Shown here: in pieces, positions 1 through 8,190 of the stretch | How positions within the stretch are numbered: position 1 is the first letter of the stretch | Layout: each line of letters starts with the position of its first letter | From: Imperialibacter roseus | Lineage (GTDB): Bacteria; Bacteroidota; Bacteroidia; Cytophagales; Cyclobacteriaceae | DNA length: 64,000 nucleotides | NCBI RefSeq assembly: GCF_032999765.1 | Contig: NZ_CP136051.1 | Coordinates: 2,456,417-2,520,416, forward strand | Reading direction: 5' to 3' | Notes under the pieces: model-generated | What the model was told of the DNA's origin: nothing | Database searches by the model: none | The model's input: the letters and a program-made list of their open reading frames with translations, nothing else | Position numbers and translations under genes: made by a program

Positions 1-515
1 GTAATGTCGACGCTGACCAGGATTTTACTGCCCGTTTTACTTATACCGAAGATTACATTGACCCCATTGAGTGGGACGTAGCCAGTCATCTGAAGGTAAT
101 CGATTGTGGCGAAGGTATTTCCACGGCACCTGTTATTACCGGCGTGTCCTTCAGTTGTGGATACCCAGACGGCAGCAATAGTGATAAAATTGCTATTCTG
201 ATTTCTTTTACCGCCGATGGGCCCGGCATCATTGCCTATGATGGTTTTGGTTATTGCGAGCTAGCAGATGCCTGTTATCCAACCCGGTTGTATTTTCTGG
301 ACTCTCCCGCATCCGCCTGGCAAATTGCGGCCAATGGTTACGATGCCGAACTGGTTTCTGGAACCATCAATGCAGGAGTGGTTGCCATTACCATCAAAAC
401 CTGTCAGGAAGGAAAGTCGGCCAGACAGTCTCTTGACGCTATCTATCCGGGTTACCAATGGAAAGTGCAGCTGATCAATAAATGCAACCAACGCTCAACC
501 GAAGTCGGCGTATAG
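1..515 (+). CDS. C-terminal part of an unknown exported protein (partial)
   Basis: The reading frame is open from base 3 at the left edge to the TAG at 513-515, so about 170 C-terminal residues of a longer protein are present and the start lies outside the window. No domain is recognised. The visible part is rich in Thr, Gly and aromatic residues and has several Cys (VIDCGEG, FSCGYPDG, GYCELADACYP, IKTC, NKCN), which fits an extracellular beta-rich domain with disulfides. There is no recognisable type IX secretion sorting domain and no transmembrane segment at the end. An internal GTG at 144 is not a likely start because the frame and composition continue upstream of it. Function unknown. Confidence 0.6.
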   Translation, partial: NVDADQDFTARFTYTEDYIDPIEWDVASHLKVIDCGEGISTAPVITGVSFSCGYPDGSNSDKIAILISFTADGPGIIAYDGFGYCELADACYPTRLYFLDSPASAWQIAANGYDAELVSGTINAGVVAITIKTCQEGKSARQSLDAIYPGYQWKVQLINKCNQRSTEVGV

Positions 516-733
516 TGCATTGATTGAAAATGCTTGATCGCCCCACAAAAGTCCTCTGTAAGACTGCTTAGTACAGTAGTAGCCTGCTGAGTAACACCCC
601 GAATAAGTAGCTATTTGTTGAAATACTTTCTTTTTTTAAGGTAGAATATGGTACAATAGAGCTATGGGAATTATCAATTCAAATATTGTCAGCATGAAGC
701 AACTAACCGAGCTGTGAAAAAAGACCAGTACAA
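516..733. other. Intergenic stretch with no gene seen
   Basis: This stretch follows the end of the unknown exported protein and precedes the DksA-like remnant. It is AT-rich and I see no reading frame, strong hairpin or recognisable promoter in it. Confidence 0.4.
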
Positions 734-901
734 ATGACAAGTGAAGAGTTACTCAATAGAATATCCGAAGAAATAGCGAAGACCGAGCAGATGATCAAGG
801 ACTATCAGTAAATGACAAAACCCATTGCGCCGGATGCGTCGATACGGGGAATTTCACGAATGGACGCCATCGATATTGCGCAAAGTAGCGGAGCGATTTG
901 A
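734..901 (+). pseudogene. Decayed N-terminal fragment of a DksA/TraR-type zinc-finger regulator
   Basis: An ATG at 734 opens a 25-codon frame (TSEELLNRISEEIAKTEQ then MIKDYQ) that ends in TAA at 809-811. The very next codon, ATG at 812, continues in the same frame with MTKPIAPD, ISRMDAI and stops at 899-901. From memory of the family, Bacteroidota TraR/DksA-type proteins begin with just this layout: a helical 'EE(I/L)..TE..I..Y' segment followed by 'MTKPIAP..AIGR(I/V)SRMDAINNKS'. Here the join is broken by a stop codon, 'AIGRIS' appears as 'SIRGIS', the sequence derails after MDAI, and the C-terminal CxxC zinc finger is absent. I infer a dead gene fragment. A coincidental match is unlikely because both conserved blocks occur in order and in frame. 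Confidence 0.6.
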
Positions 902-1043
902 ATCCGGCTACCGTTAGCCCAGAGTAGTTAATCCAACCAATAGCAGAAAGTACTGAGCAGGAGCACAAAACAAGGCTGTGACAAGCGCCAATAAAATAAA
1001 GACAGGAATACCTCATAGCGTCCCTCTAAGCAAACCTATTCAT

Positions 1044-1688
1044 TTGAAAGCAGTATTTTCCGTGACGAAATGGTTGACCGTTTTTCTTTTCCCACTTTTC
1101 ATGTCTATTGACTGCAATGGGCAAATCAAAAGCCTCGATAGTTTAGATGCTACTGATAGTGGCCCAGGGAATAAAAAAGCAGGAGTAAAATTTGAATCAG
1201 GCATAGAATATTTAACGCCTACTCATAACAACCGGAGTATTCAAACAGTGACAGCTAATCTATTTGTTGGAAGAGAGTTCTTCGAAAAAATCCGGTTTTC
1301 AGTATATGGAGGTGTCACGACTACTTATGCTTGGGGAACCATCGTTCAATGGGACGACAACTTTAACAATATTACCTATCATAACAATGCTGCAGGGATC
1401 GGTCCGGCTTTCCAGGTACGTTTTGAGCCTTTCGTTTATAATAGATTTTCATTTTCTCCTGATTTTGGGGGTGGGTTGATTTTTTACTCAAGTAAATTTC
1501 CTCACGGGGGCGACATCTATAATTTCATGTGGAGAATGGGAGGAGCGATTCATTACCGTGTCAATAGTACATACGGTGTCAATTTGACTTCAAAATGGTT
1601 GCACGTATCAAACGGACAAGGTTTGGGAGCCCATAATCCATCGTATGAAGCCTGGGGAGTTGGAGTAGCGTTTGTGAAGTATTTGTAA
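1044..1688 (+). CDS. PagL-like acyloxyacyl hydrolase (lipid A 3-O-deacylase family)
   Basis: About 214 residues from the proposed TTG start at 1044; the frame extends upstream to a GTG at 978, but a start at 1044 (or GTG 1062) places a normal signal peptide (TKWLTVFLFPLF, then cut near CNGQ) at the N-terminus. The mature part alternates in the manner of an outer-membrane beta-barrel. Near the C-terminus the segment WLHVSNGQGLGAHNPSYEAW carries the PagL-type arrangement: His-x-Ser-Asn, then a Glu about 15 residues later, matching the His/Ser/Glu triad of that family. The family removes the 3-linked acyl chain of lipid A in the outer membrane. Monocistronic here. Substrate activity is inferred; the motif and barrel pattern are seen. 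Confidence 0.68.
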   Translation: MKAVFSVTKWLTVFLFPLFMSIDCNGQIKSLDSLDATDSGPGNKKAGVKFESGIEYLTPTHNNRSIQTVTANLFVGREFFEKIRFSVYGGVTTTYAWGTIVQWDDNFNNITYHNNAAGIGPAFQVRFEPFVYNRFSFSPDFGGGLIFYSSKFPHGGDIYNFMWRMGGAIHYRVNSTYGVNLTSKWLHVSNGQGLGAHNPSYEAWGVGVAFVKYL

Positions 1689-1746
1689 CTCTCGGGTACT
1701 CAGGCAAAGGCACAGGTTGGCTGAAGCAAACCGCAAAGGTTTTAGA

Positions 1747-1822
1747 TATGCCGTACCTACGGTACTCGCAGTAAGTCTGTTTTAGGTGGCTGGTGTTACC
1801 GGCATATCGTCCCTAGGGGACT
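1747..1822 (+). repeat. REP-like intergenic element, copy A
   Basis: Two short self-complementary cores are separated by about 40 bases: GCCGTACCTACGGTAC at about 1750-1765 and ATCGTCCCTAGGGGACT at about 1806-1822. The same two cores in the same order recur at 22331-22408, and in inverted order at 22492-22564. Such paired palindromes are typical of REP/BIME-type elements mobilised by RAYT (IS200-like) transposases, which are common in Bacteroidota; no RAYT gene lies in this window. The second core of this copy is slightly degenerate compared with the others. Confidence 0.6.
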
Positions 1823-1999
1823 ACTATACGTCAATACGTTTGCAGCGTCTGATTACATATATTGCTGCAAATACAACCAGCAGTTGTCAAAATGCAACCA
1901 AAATTAGCGTAATTACAACTATAAGGATCGAGTTTATTGATGATCCAGGAAATGAGTTGAAATACCTTTGTCGTGTCGAAAACAATAAAGATGACACAT

Positions 2000-2902
2000 A
2001 TGGAAACAAAGATGATAGGTAGCAAAATTGCCGATGCAAGGAAGAAACTCAATGTCTCTCAGGCGCAGCTGGCGCAGCAGCTCTTTATTAGCCCGCAGGC
2101 AGTTGGCAAATGGGAACGGGGAGAATCTATCCCGGATATTATTACTCTTGACAAGCTTGCCAAAATAGTAGGAGTTGACCTCAATTATTTTTCAGAAAGC
2201 TTCTCTACTAGCGGCACAAATGGAGACAAATCTGCATCAGAAAAACAGAACGTACTGGCTGGAGAATCAGGCACCAGCGCAAGAAAAAGTCTTAATTGGG
2301 ATATGTCGCATGGGAACTGGCTGGATGTTGACTTTTCCGGTCTCAAAAATCTGCAAGAGAAATTCAGCGCATCCAACATACAACGCTGTCTGTTTGTCGG
2401 TTCAAATTTGTCAGGACTTCTTCTCAATAGCAACAATGTGAGTGACTGTGACTTTTCAAATTCTGACATTACTAACAGCCACATTCAACGTTCTCACTTG
2501 ACCAACAATATATTCAGAGACTGCTCGCTAAATGAAGTTGAATTTTTAAAAAGTTATATCGAAAGCGGCGACTTTACTGGTGCCGATTTTACTGGTGTGG
2601 AGTTTAAATCGGGTGGTTTCGGGAACAATAAAATTGCCAATGTTGTGTGGAACCGCACCTCATTTATTGGCAGTCAGCTTGCTGACTTGGTTTTTGAAGG
2701 CAAAATAGACGGTTGTTTTTTTGAAAGCTGCACATTTACAAAAGTGACATTTCAGCGTGCAACCCTGGTGAACACTTTTTTTAAGAATAACAAGAAATTG
2801 AAGCAGATCCAGTTTATTGACTGCCAGGTGGACAAGTTGACCTATGCTTTTTTGAAGAGCGGAAGAGCAGATTTGAGAGGGGTTAATTTGATAGGGGAGT
2901 AA
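2000..2902 (+). CDS. XRE-family HTH regulator with C-terminal pentapeptide-like repeats
   Basis: The preferred start is ATG at 2000 (METKMIGSKIADARKK), which begins right at the helix-turn-helix; GTG 1973 and ATG 1991 are alternatives. Residues about 5-60 form an HTH_3 domain (SQAQLAQQLFISPQAVGKWE is the recognition region). A linker of about 40 residues follows, then roughly 190 residues of loose pentapeptide repeats of the A/C(D/N)(F/L)xx type (SDCDFSNSDITNSHI, NEVEFLKSYIESGDFTGADF, FFESCTFTKVTFQRATLVNTF). Pentapeptide repeats fold as a right-handed quadrilateral beta-helix. The fusion suggests a DNA-binding regulator whose beta-helix binds a partner or mimics DNA; this is inference. It is followed by a terminator shared with the convergent permease. 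Confidence 0.8.
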   Translation: METKMIGSKIADARKKLNVSQAQLAQQLFISPQAVGKWERGESIPDIITLDKLAKIVGVDLNYFSESFSTSGTNGDKSASEKQNVLAGESGTSARKSLNWDMSHGNWLDVDFSGLKNLQEKFSASNIQRCLFVGSNLSGLLLNSNNVSDCDFSNSDITNSHIQRSHLTNNIFRDCSLNEVEFLKSYIESGDFTGADFTGVEFKSGGFGNNKIANVVWNRTSFIGSQLADLVFEGKIDGCFFESCTFTKVTFQRATLVNTFFKNNKKLKQIQFIDCQVDKLTYAFLKSGRADLRGVNLIGE

Positions 2903-2943
2903 GCGAACAGCCTTATTTGATGAATAACTTGTCGTGACAATAA

Positions 2944-2974
2944 AAAAGAGGCTGGAGATGGCAGCCTCTTTTTT
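2944..2974. terminator. Bidirectional intrinsic terminator
   Basis: AAAAGAGGCTG at 2944-2954 pairs perfectly with CAGCCTCTTTT at 2962-2972 around a 7-base loop, with T tracts readable on both strands. It sits between the convergent XRE gene and the FtsX permease and should serve both. Confidence 0.85.
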
Positions 2975-2993
2975 ATTGACTTAGAAAGCCTCT

Positions 2994-5672
2994 TTATTCA
3001 CTCCTTAAATATTTTACCGGGTTGATATACACCGCTTTGATGGTTCTGTAGAGTATGGTGAGAAAGGTGATCATTATTACCGCTACAATAGGAACCACAA
3101 AAAGGACGGGAGAAATAGTTACCTGATAGGCGAACGTGTCAAGCCAGTCGCTCATGAAGTAGTAGCCAATGGGCAATGCCACCAGTGCTGCTACGCTGAT
3201 AAGCCAGATGAAATTTCGGCTCACTAGCCAAACGATATGTGGCGATTTTGCTCCCAACACCTTTCTGATACCAATCTCTTTCGTTTTGCGCTCGACGATG
3301 AATGTGACCATTCCCAGCATTCCCAGGCAGCTAATCAACACAGCCAGCACAGCAAATGCTTTGAACATAGTGCTCAGCCTTTCCTCTCCCTGATACTGGT
3401 TTTCGAACGACTCGTCTACAAAATTGTAGTTGATGGTGTTCTTCTGGTCAAATTTGGCCCAGGTCTGCTCCACAAAGGCTATTGTTTCTGAAAGGTTTAC
3501 CGGGTTTATTTTGAGAGAAATCCTGCGGTAATTATCATTCTTCACCATGATCATGGGGCCTATTTCGCTGTGAAGCGATTCAAAATGGAAGTCCTTCATG
3601 ACGCCGATGATTTTCCCGTCAGTGCCACCGTAGTTCATCGAACGGTTGATGGCTTCTTCTGCACTGGCAAGACTCATTGCCTTTACTGCTGCCTCATTGA
3701 CGATAAAATAACCAATGGAATCGGAGTCCATATACCTTTCAAAGTCATTGCCGGCGGCCATTTCTATTCCGTAAGTGGTGATGAAATTTTCATCGGCAAC
3801 GATGTAAGGAAGTCTGAAATTCACCGGTGTAAGCGAATCACCGAGAAAGATGCTGGCTCCCTGAGAGTCGAGCAGGTTACCTGTCGGAATCCGGGACACA
3901 AAGGTGGCGTGGGTGATGTTCTGATTGGCAAGCAGCTCATTTCGGAAAGCCTCCTTTTTGGGATATATATCGTTCGATAGCGAAACATCCAGCACACTTT
4001 CTTTGTCGAAACCAGGATCAGAGTTGAATATAAATCCCATTTGCGCATTGAGAACCGCCAGCGAGAAGATAATAGCGATCGTAACCACATACTGAAATGT
4101 AACCAGCACTGTCCGAAAGTTTATCTTTCCAGTTTTGAAGGTTGATTCCCCCTTGAGCGACCGGATAGTATCCAGCCCCGAAAGGTAAATGGCAGGATAA
4201 ATGCCGGCCAGCATGGCAACCAGAGCCAACAAACCGAACACAGTCAAAAACAGCTGAAAGTCCTGAAGAAAATTGATGGTGAGCTGCTTGTCCATAAAGT
4301 CATTCACCGACGGCAAGGCGATGGTGGCCAGGCCAACTGCAAGAGGAAACGAAATCAATGTGAGTATGACCGACTCAGTAAGAAACTGGCTGATCAGTGA
4401 GCCTCTTGAAGCGCCAATTGATTTACGAACGCCGATTTCCTTCATCCTTCGGGTATACCGTGAAGTAGCCAGGTTCATATAGTTGATGCAAGCCACCACG
4501 ATGAGCAGCATACCGATCACAGAGAATATCACCACCTGCGACATGCTGCCATTGTTTTCTATTTCACCCGAAATATTAGAGGTGAGGTGTATGTCGGTGA
4601 GGGGTTGCAGCACCAGTCCATAGTAGTTATGGGCTTTTACCCCTCGGATATCGGCAATGTGCTTGTCAAAAAAAGCAGACCCACCTGCTTCCACGGCTGG
4701 AGCACCCGCGGCATCGCTGAGCCGCACGTAGGTCAGGTAGTTGTAGTTACCTGTTACATTGTTCGTCACGTCAGGGTTGTTGACGACGTTTTCATAAATG
4801 GCGAATGGAGCCAGGTAGTCGAAATGAAAGTGCTGCTGACGGGGCATATTCTCCATCACACCCGTGATTTGGAGTGACAATCCCGCACCTCTTGCTTCAA
4901 TTTTCACGCTCTTGCCAACAATGTCCTGCTCTCTCCAGTCATTGCCAAAGATTCTGATGGCAGCATCTTCGGAGATAACCATAGAAGTCTCGTTGGTGAA
5001 GGCTGACTCCTTGTTTCCCTGCAAAAAAGGGAAGGTGAAAATATCAAAAACGTCGGGATCGGCAAACACAACCTGCTCGCCTGGCAGCCTTTTATCTTCA
5101 TAAATAACGTCCGGGAAAGCCCAGGGAAAGAAACGTGTCGCATGAGTCACCTGTGGGAAGTCCTCCTTAATGCGAGGGCCATGACCAGCCGAAGCAAATG
5201 CCCAATGACGGGACAGTGTCTCACCGTCGCCAGAGAAGTTCTTAATCGTTATTCTGAAAATCTCGTCCGCATGTTCATGGTTGCGGTCGTAGCTGAGCTC
5301 GTCTTTTACAAACAAGGCGATGAGGATAAAAGCAGCCATGCCGGTGGAAAGCCCAAGCAGGTTGATAGCGGTACTCACCTTGTATTTGGTGAGGTTGCGC
5401 AGTCCGATTTTGATGTAATTCTTAATCATATCCAATTTATTGTTGAGTTTCAAAAGGGGGAGAAACGGCTTGATCAATGAGGGCCGCATCATACCAGCCA
5501 CCTGCCTCACAAACCAAAAGTCGGCCATTAGCTTACTCACTGCCGGTTCATGGAATTGATACTCCTCTTCCAGGTCACCAAGTATATCCTCGGCAAAGTC
5601 GGCATGACAGAACCAAAGAAACCATTTGGTAGCCCAGCTGGGTGGGTAGTATTTTGTTTTCCTATCTTCCAC
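2994..5672 (-). CDS. FtsX/MacB-type ABC transporter permease with PadR-linked prefix domain
   Basis: 892 residues. Residues about 8-60 (PPSWATKWFLWFCHADFAED, ILGDLEEEY) match the 'permease prefix' domain that Bacteroidota attach to FtsX permeases sitting beside a PadR regulator. A first membrane helix follows at about 102-123, then a MacB-type periplasmic domain, an FtsX block with three helices at about 380-500 (containing RRMKEIGVRKSIGAS), a second periplasmic domain and a C-terminal FtsX block (ERKTKEIGIRKVLGAKSPHI). This is the fused two-FtsX architecture. MacB-like systems act as mechanotransducers exporting peptides, lipoproteins or drugs, and need a separate ATPase, which is absent nearby. 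The start overlaps the padR stop by 11 bases, so the two are co-translated and probably PadR-controlled. Confidence 0.88.
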   Translation of the reverse strand: MEDRKTKYYPPSWATKWFLWFCHADFAEDILGDLEEEYQFHEPAVSKLMADFWFVRQVAGMMRPSLIKPFLPLLKLNNKLDMIKNYIKIGLRNLTKYKVSTAINLLGLSTGMAAFILIALFVKDELSYDRNHEHADEIFRITIKNFSGDGETLSRHWAFASAGHGPRIKEDFPQVTHATRFFPWAFPDVIYEDKRLPGEQVVFADPDVFDIFTFPFLQGNKESAFTNETSMVISEDAAIRIFGNDWREQDIVGKSVKIEARGAGLSLQITGVMENMPRQQHFHFDYLAPFAIYENVVNNPDVTNNVTGNYNYLTYVRLSDAAGAPAVEAGGSAFFDKHIADIRGVKAHNYYGLVLQPLTDIHLTSNISGEIENNGSMSQVVIFSVIGMLLIVVACINYMNLATSRYTRRMKEIGVRKSIGASRGSLISQFLTESVILTLISFPLAVGLATIALPSVNDFMDKQLTINFLQDFQLFLTVFGLLALVAMLAGIYPAIYLSGLDTIRSLKGESTFKTGKINFRTVLVTFQYVVTIAIIFSLAVLNAQMGFIFNSDPGFDKESVLDVSLSNDIYPKKEAFRNELLANQNITHATFVSRIPTGNLLDSQGASIFLGDSLTPVNFRLPYIVADENFITTYGIEMAAGNDFERYMDSDSIGYFIVNEAAVKAMSLASAEEAINRSMNYGGTDGKIIGVMKDFHFESLHSEIGPMIMVKNDNYRRISLKINPVNLSETIAFVEQTWAKFDQKNTINYNFVDESFENQYQGEERLSTMFKAFAVLAVLISCLGMLGMVTFIVERKTKEIGIRKVLGAKSPHIVWLVSRNFIWLISVAALVALPIGYYFMSDWLDTFAYQVTISPVLFVVPIVAVIMITFLTILYRTIKAVYINPVKYLRSE

Positions 5673-6006
5673 TGATCTTCAAATCAAGTACAGCGCCGGG
5701 TATCGCATCCCAGAGGCTCATTCTTGTTTCTCTATAATGCTCCAGGGCTTTTACACCAAAAGGGGTAATCTTAAAGTAGCGCTTTCTCTTGCCGCCTCTT
5801 ACTGCGGTCGCTTCGCCAAACTCGGAGGCCAGGTAGCCCTTGGCTTCCATTCTGCGAAGGGCCGTTTGCATAGCACCCGTGCTAACTTTGCGTTTCATTC
5901 GCATTTCAATTTCCTGCTTGATGTTGACACCATAGGCGTCATCATTCAGGATGGCCACAGTCAACAATACAACTTCCTCAAACTCGCCCAATTGATAATT
6001 ATTCAT
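5662..6006 (-). CDS. PadR-family transcriptional regulator
   Basis: 114 residues, the usual short PadR form. It has a winged helix-turn-helix at about residues 5-85 (EFEEVVLLTVAILNDDAYG, KRKVSTGAMQTALRRME, GGKRKRYFKITPFGVKAL) and a short C-terminal dimerisation helix. PadR proteins repress an adjacent operon until a phenolic compound, drug or peptide binds. Here the gene is the first cistron of padR-permease, overlapping the permease by 11 bases, so it probably autoregulates that operon. A pair of 21-base direct repeats lies just upstream and is the best operator candidate. Confidence 0.88.
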   Translation of the reverse strand: MNNYQLGEFEEVVLLTVAILNDDAYGVNIKQEIEMRMKRKVSTGAMQTALRRMEAKGYLASEFGEATAVRGGKRKRYFKITPFGVKALEHYRETRMSLWDAIPGAVLDLKISGR

Positions 6007-6024
6007 AACATTTGCCTTTAATGT

Positions 6025-6079
6025 CCTAAATGTATATAAAATAGAAAGACATAAAAACCCTAAATGTTTATTTAATAGA
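6025..6079. promoter_or_regulatory. Direct repeats upstream of padR, candidate operator/promoter
   Basis: CCTAAATGTATATAAAATAGA at 6025-6045 is repeated as CCTAAATGTTTATTTAATAGA at 6059-6079, 18 of 21 positions identical, with start-to-start spacing of 34 bases (about three helical turns). The region is very AT-rich and lies 20-75 bases upstream of the padR start. I infer a binding site pair for PadR or a duplicated promoter element; no experimental evidence is implied. Confidence 0.4.
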
Positions 6080-6211
6080 TTGTTAGACGGTTAAATAAGA
6101 ATTGGGTTGCAGTTTTTGGGTAAAAAGATAAGGGCAAGAGTTGAGTGCTGCCTTCAACTTTAAAACTTCGTCTACCTCGTGGCGAAAAAATTAATTTTTC
6201 GGCAAAGCCCG

Positions 6212-6601
6212 TCACCCAATCAGATCGAACGAAAGGTAATGTTGCATAAGCCCGAAGTGTTTGTCTTTGCTCAATAGCGTCAAATTGTTCTCAATAACTT
6301 GCTGAACAATGATCAGGTCGGGTATCCCCACTTTGTTTACGCCGTTGCTGATATTCAGTGCCTGATATTTTCTTATCAGAGACCAATCAATATCCAACTC
6401 AACTAAGGGGATAGCATGCAGACTATTGATTACGTCCGTTTGCTTTAATTTCTCCAGGGGTGGAAGAAGTTCTGTTAAAATGAGTTCATTTGTGCATACC
6501 AGGTCTTCCCGTATATACGTTTCCAGCCTTTCGTAATTTCCCAGCCTGAAGAAGTCAATCCAGATAGAGCTATCGACTAATATTTTGGCACTCTGTCTCA
6601 T
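6212..6601 (-). CDS. vapC: PIN-domain toxin ribonuclease, VapC-like
   Basis: 129 residues, the usual VapC length. The PIN-domain acidic residues are visible: Asp in ILVDSSIWIDFF near residue 9, Glu in the TNELILTELL segment, and the later Asp in GIPDLIIVQQV with a further Asp in LLSKDKHFGLM. PIN toxins are Mg2+-dependent ribonucleases that cut tRNA, rRNA or mRNA and are held inactive by the partner antitoxin. The start codon overlaps the stop of the upstream antitoxin gene in an ATGA arrangement, the typical translational coupling of a toxin-antitoxin operon. Family assignment is firm; the RNA target is unknown. Confidence 0.85.
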   Translation of the reverse strand: MRQSAKILVDSSIWIDFFRLGNYERLETYIREDLVCTNELILTELLPPLEKLKQTDVINSLHAIPLVELDIDWSLIRKYQALNISNGVNKVGIPDLIIVQQVIENNLTLLSKDKHFGLMQHYLSFDLIG

Positions 6602-6792
6602 TCTCGTTCCCGTAGCTGATCGAGGTCAATGTCAAGGTCAATTTTCCCTTTAAATGATATGAGCTTTAACCTTTGGTTTCGATTAATCATCTCCTCCAGG
6701 GCTTCCGTCACTAGCTGACTTTTGGTTTTAGCGCCGGATATCTTCATGGCTTTATCGATTAGTCCATTGGGTAAATCCAGAGTTGTCCTCAT
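6598..6792 (-). CDS. vapB: VapB-type ribbon-helix-helix antitoxin
   Basis: 64 residues. It opens with MRTTLDLPNGLIDKAMKISG, the ribbon-helix-helix pattern of type II antitoxins of the VapB/DUF2191 group, followed by KTKSQLVTEALEEMI, the second helix. The charged C-terminal tail (ISFKGKIDLDIDLDQLRERE) is the usual toxin-binding arm. It is the first gene of the two-gene operon and overlaps vapC by four bases. It should both repress the operon and neutralise the toxin. On the minus strand a TATCTTG sequence (complement of 6811-6817) about 20 bases upstream resembles a Bacteroidota -7 box. Confidence 0.83.
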   Translation of the reverse strand: MRTTLDLPNGLIDKAMKISGAKTKSQLVTEALEEMINRNQRLKLISFKGKIDLDIDLDQLRERE

Positions 6793-6878
6793 AGTACATC
6801 AATTTATATGCAAGATAGCATAATAAACGGTGTATTTGACTTCGAGTTAACTGTTTGAAAACAACAACGCCAGGCCAT

Positions 6879-8093
6879 TCACTCAAACAGTCCCAGCTGG
6901 CCACCCCGTAAACCTTTTGGTGGTTTTGCTTTTCCCTTTACCGTTCTGCCTCCGTAGCGCCAGCTATTCTCTCTTTCCTGCTTAATCACGTCGTCAAGAC
7001 TGCCTGTTGGCTCAAAGTCTTTCTCCAGTGCCTGGGTTGCTTTTGTCAGCGAATTCAACGCATTCAACTTGTCGCTGTGCCCCAGCTTTGCTTTTTCAAT
7101 TGAAGTTCTCAGCACATCAATACTTTCGTCGTAGACTTTGGTGGGAACGGGAAAAGGATGACCGTCTTTTCCACCATGAGCGAAACTAAACCTGGCAGGG
7201 TCGCTGAAGCGGGAAGGGGTGCCATGGATTACCTCGCTCACCAGAGTTAACGATTGGAGCGTACGTGGACCGAGGCCCTCAAGAAGCAGCAGGTTTTCAA
7301 AATCATGTGTGGGCAACTCCTGCGCCAGCACCAGCACAGCACCCAGTCGTTTGAGGTCGACATCCTTCGCTTGCACATCATGATGGGAGGGAAGCCTGAT
7401 CTTTTTGATCTCGGCAAGCATCTTATCAGGATCTTCCTTTGAAATAGCGATGATTCCGTTCTTTGAAGTATGAGCCTCTTTGTGTGTGAGGTTAAGTATC
7501 TGTCCTTGATTTCGTCCGTAAATGAAGGTGTGTGGCTCCTCGGTAAAGCTTTTCAATTCAGATGAATGCCAGTGGTACCTTCTTGCATAGCCAGTGGCAT
7601 CATTCATTCCCTGCTGGATAACAGACCATTCTCCTGTGTCTGTCAGCACGAAAGAGTGAAGATAAATCTGGAATCCATCCTGAATGGCTGTGTTGTCCAC
7701 TTTGGCGGAAAGTCGGCTGCTACGTACCAGCTCAGCCCCATTGAGCCCTGTTTTGTCGGCAATGGCTCTGAGCTCGTTGGGTGTATTGCGGCTGTGTTTA
7801 CCCCGCCCTCCGCAGATGTAGATGCCAAGCTCTTTTGAAATCGGGTTAATCGACGACTTCAAAGCGCCCATTACAGAGGTAGTGATTCCTGAGGAATGCC
7901 AGTCCATGCCCATCACACAGCCCAGCGACTGAAACCAGGCAGGATCGCTCAGCCGCTTGATCACCTCTGCTTTACCATACTCCAGCACAATGGCTTCTAC
8001 TATGGCACCGCCTAACAGAGACATGCGCTCCGCCAGCCAGCGAGGAACTGTGCCATAGTGAAGAGGGAGATCGGCGTGGCCTGAACGTTGCAT
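6879..8093 (-). CDS. DUF763 domain protein
   Basis: The frame runs to 8222, but the family's conserved N-terminus begins at MQRSGHADLPLHYGTVPRWL, so I place the start at the ATG read at 8093-8091, giving 404 residues. Recognisable family blocks follow: an ERMSLLGGAIVEAI helix, the WFQSLGCVMGMDWHSSGITT block, GIYICGGRGKHSR, and YARRYHW. Residues about 270-295 (LLLLEGLGPRTLQSLTLVSE) look like a helix-hairpin-helix, a DNA-binding element. The biochemical function of DUF763 is not established. With the start at 8093 the gene is cleanly divergent from the CDF transporter. I infer a nucleic-acid-related role from the hairpin only. Confidence 0.8.
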   Translation of the reverse strand: MQRSGHADLPLHYGTVPRWLAERMSLLGGAIVEAIVLEYGKAEVIKRLSDPAWFQSLGCVMGMDWHSSGITTSVMGALKSSINPISKELGIYICGGRGKHSRNTPNELRAIADKTGLNGAELVRSSRLSAKVDNTAIQDGFQIYLHSFVLTDTGEWSVIQQGMNDATGYARRYHWHSSELKSFTEEPHTFIYGRNQGQILNLTHKEAHTSKNGIIAISKEDPDKMLAEIKKIRLPSHHDVQAKDVDLKRLGAVLVLAQELPTHDFENLLLLEGLGPRTLQSLTLVSEVIHGTPSRFSDPARFSFAHGGKDGHPFPVPTKVYDESIDVLRTSIEKAKLGHSDKLNALNSLTKATQALEKDFEPTGSLDDVIKQERENSWRYGGRTVKGKAKPPKGLRGGQLGLFE

Positions 8094-8190
8094 AGGTATA
8101 AAGTTACGGCTAATGTAGAACAAACCCTTTTCAGGGTATTGAAAATCGGCTAGATTGCTTCTTTTAAATGATTCCCCAGCCAGCCATCTG

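Noticed and set aside
1831-2052. 73-residue hydrophobic minus-strand frame before the XRE gene
   Set aside because: Overlaps the XRE start region; hydrophobicity arises from antisense AT-rich codons; no RBS.
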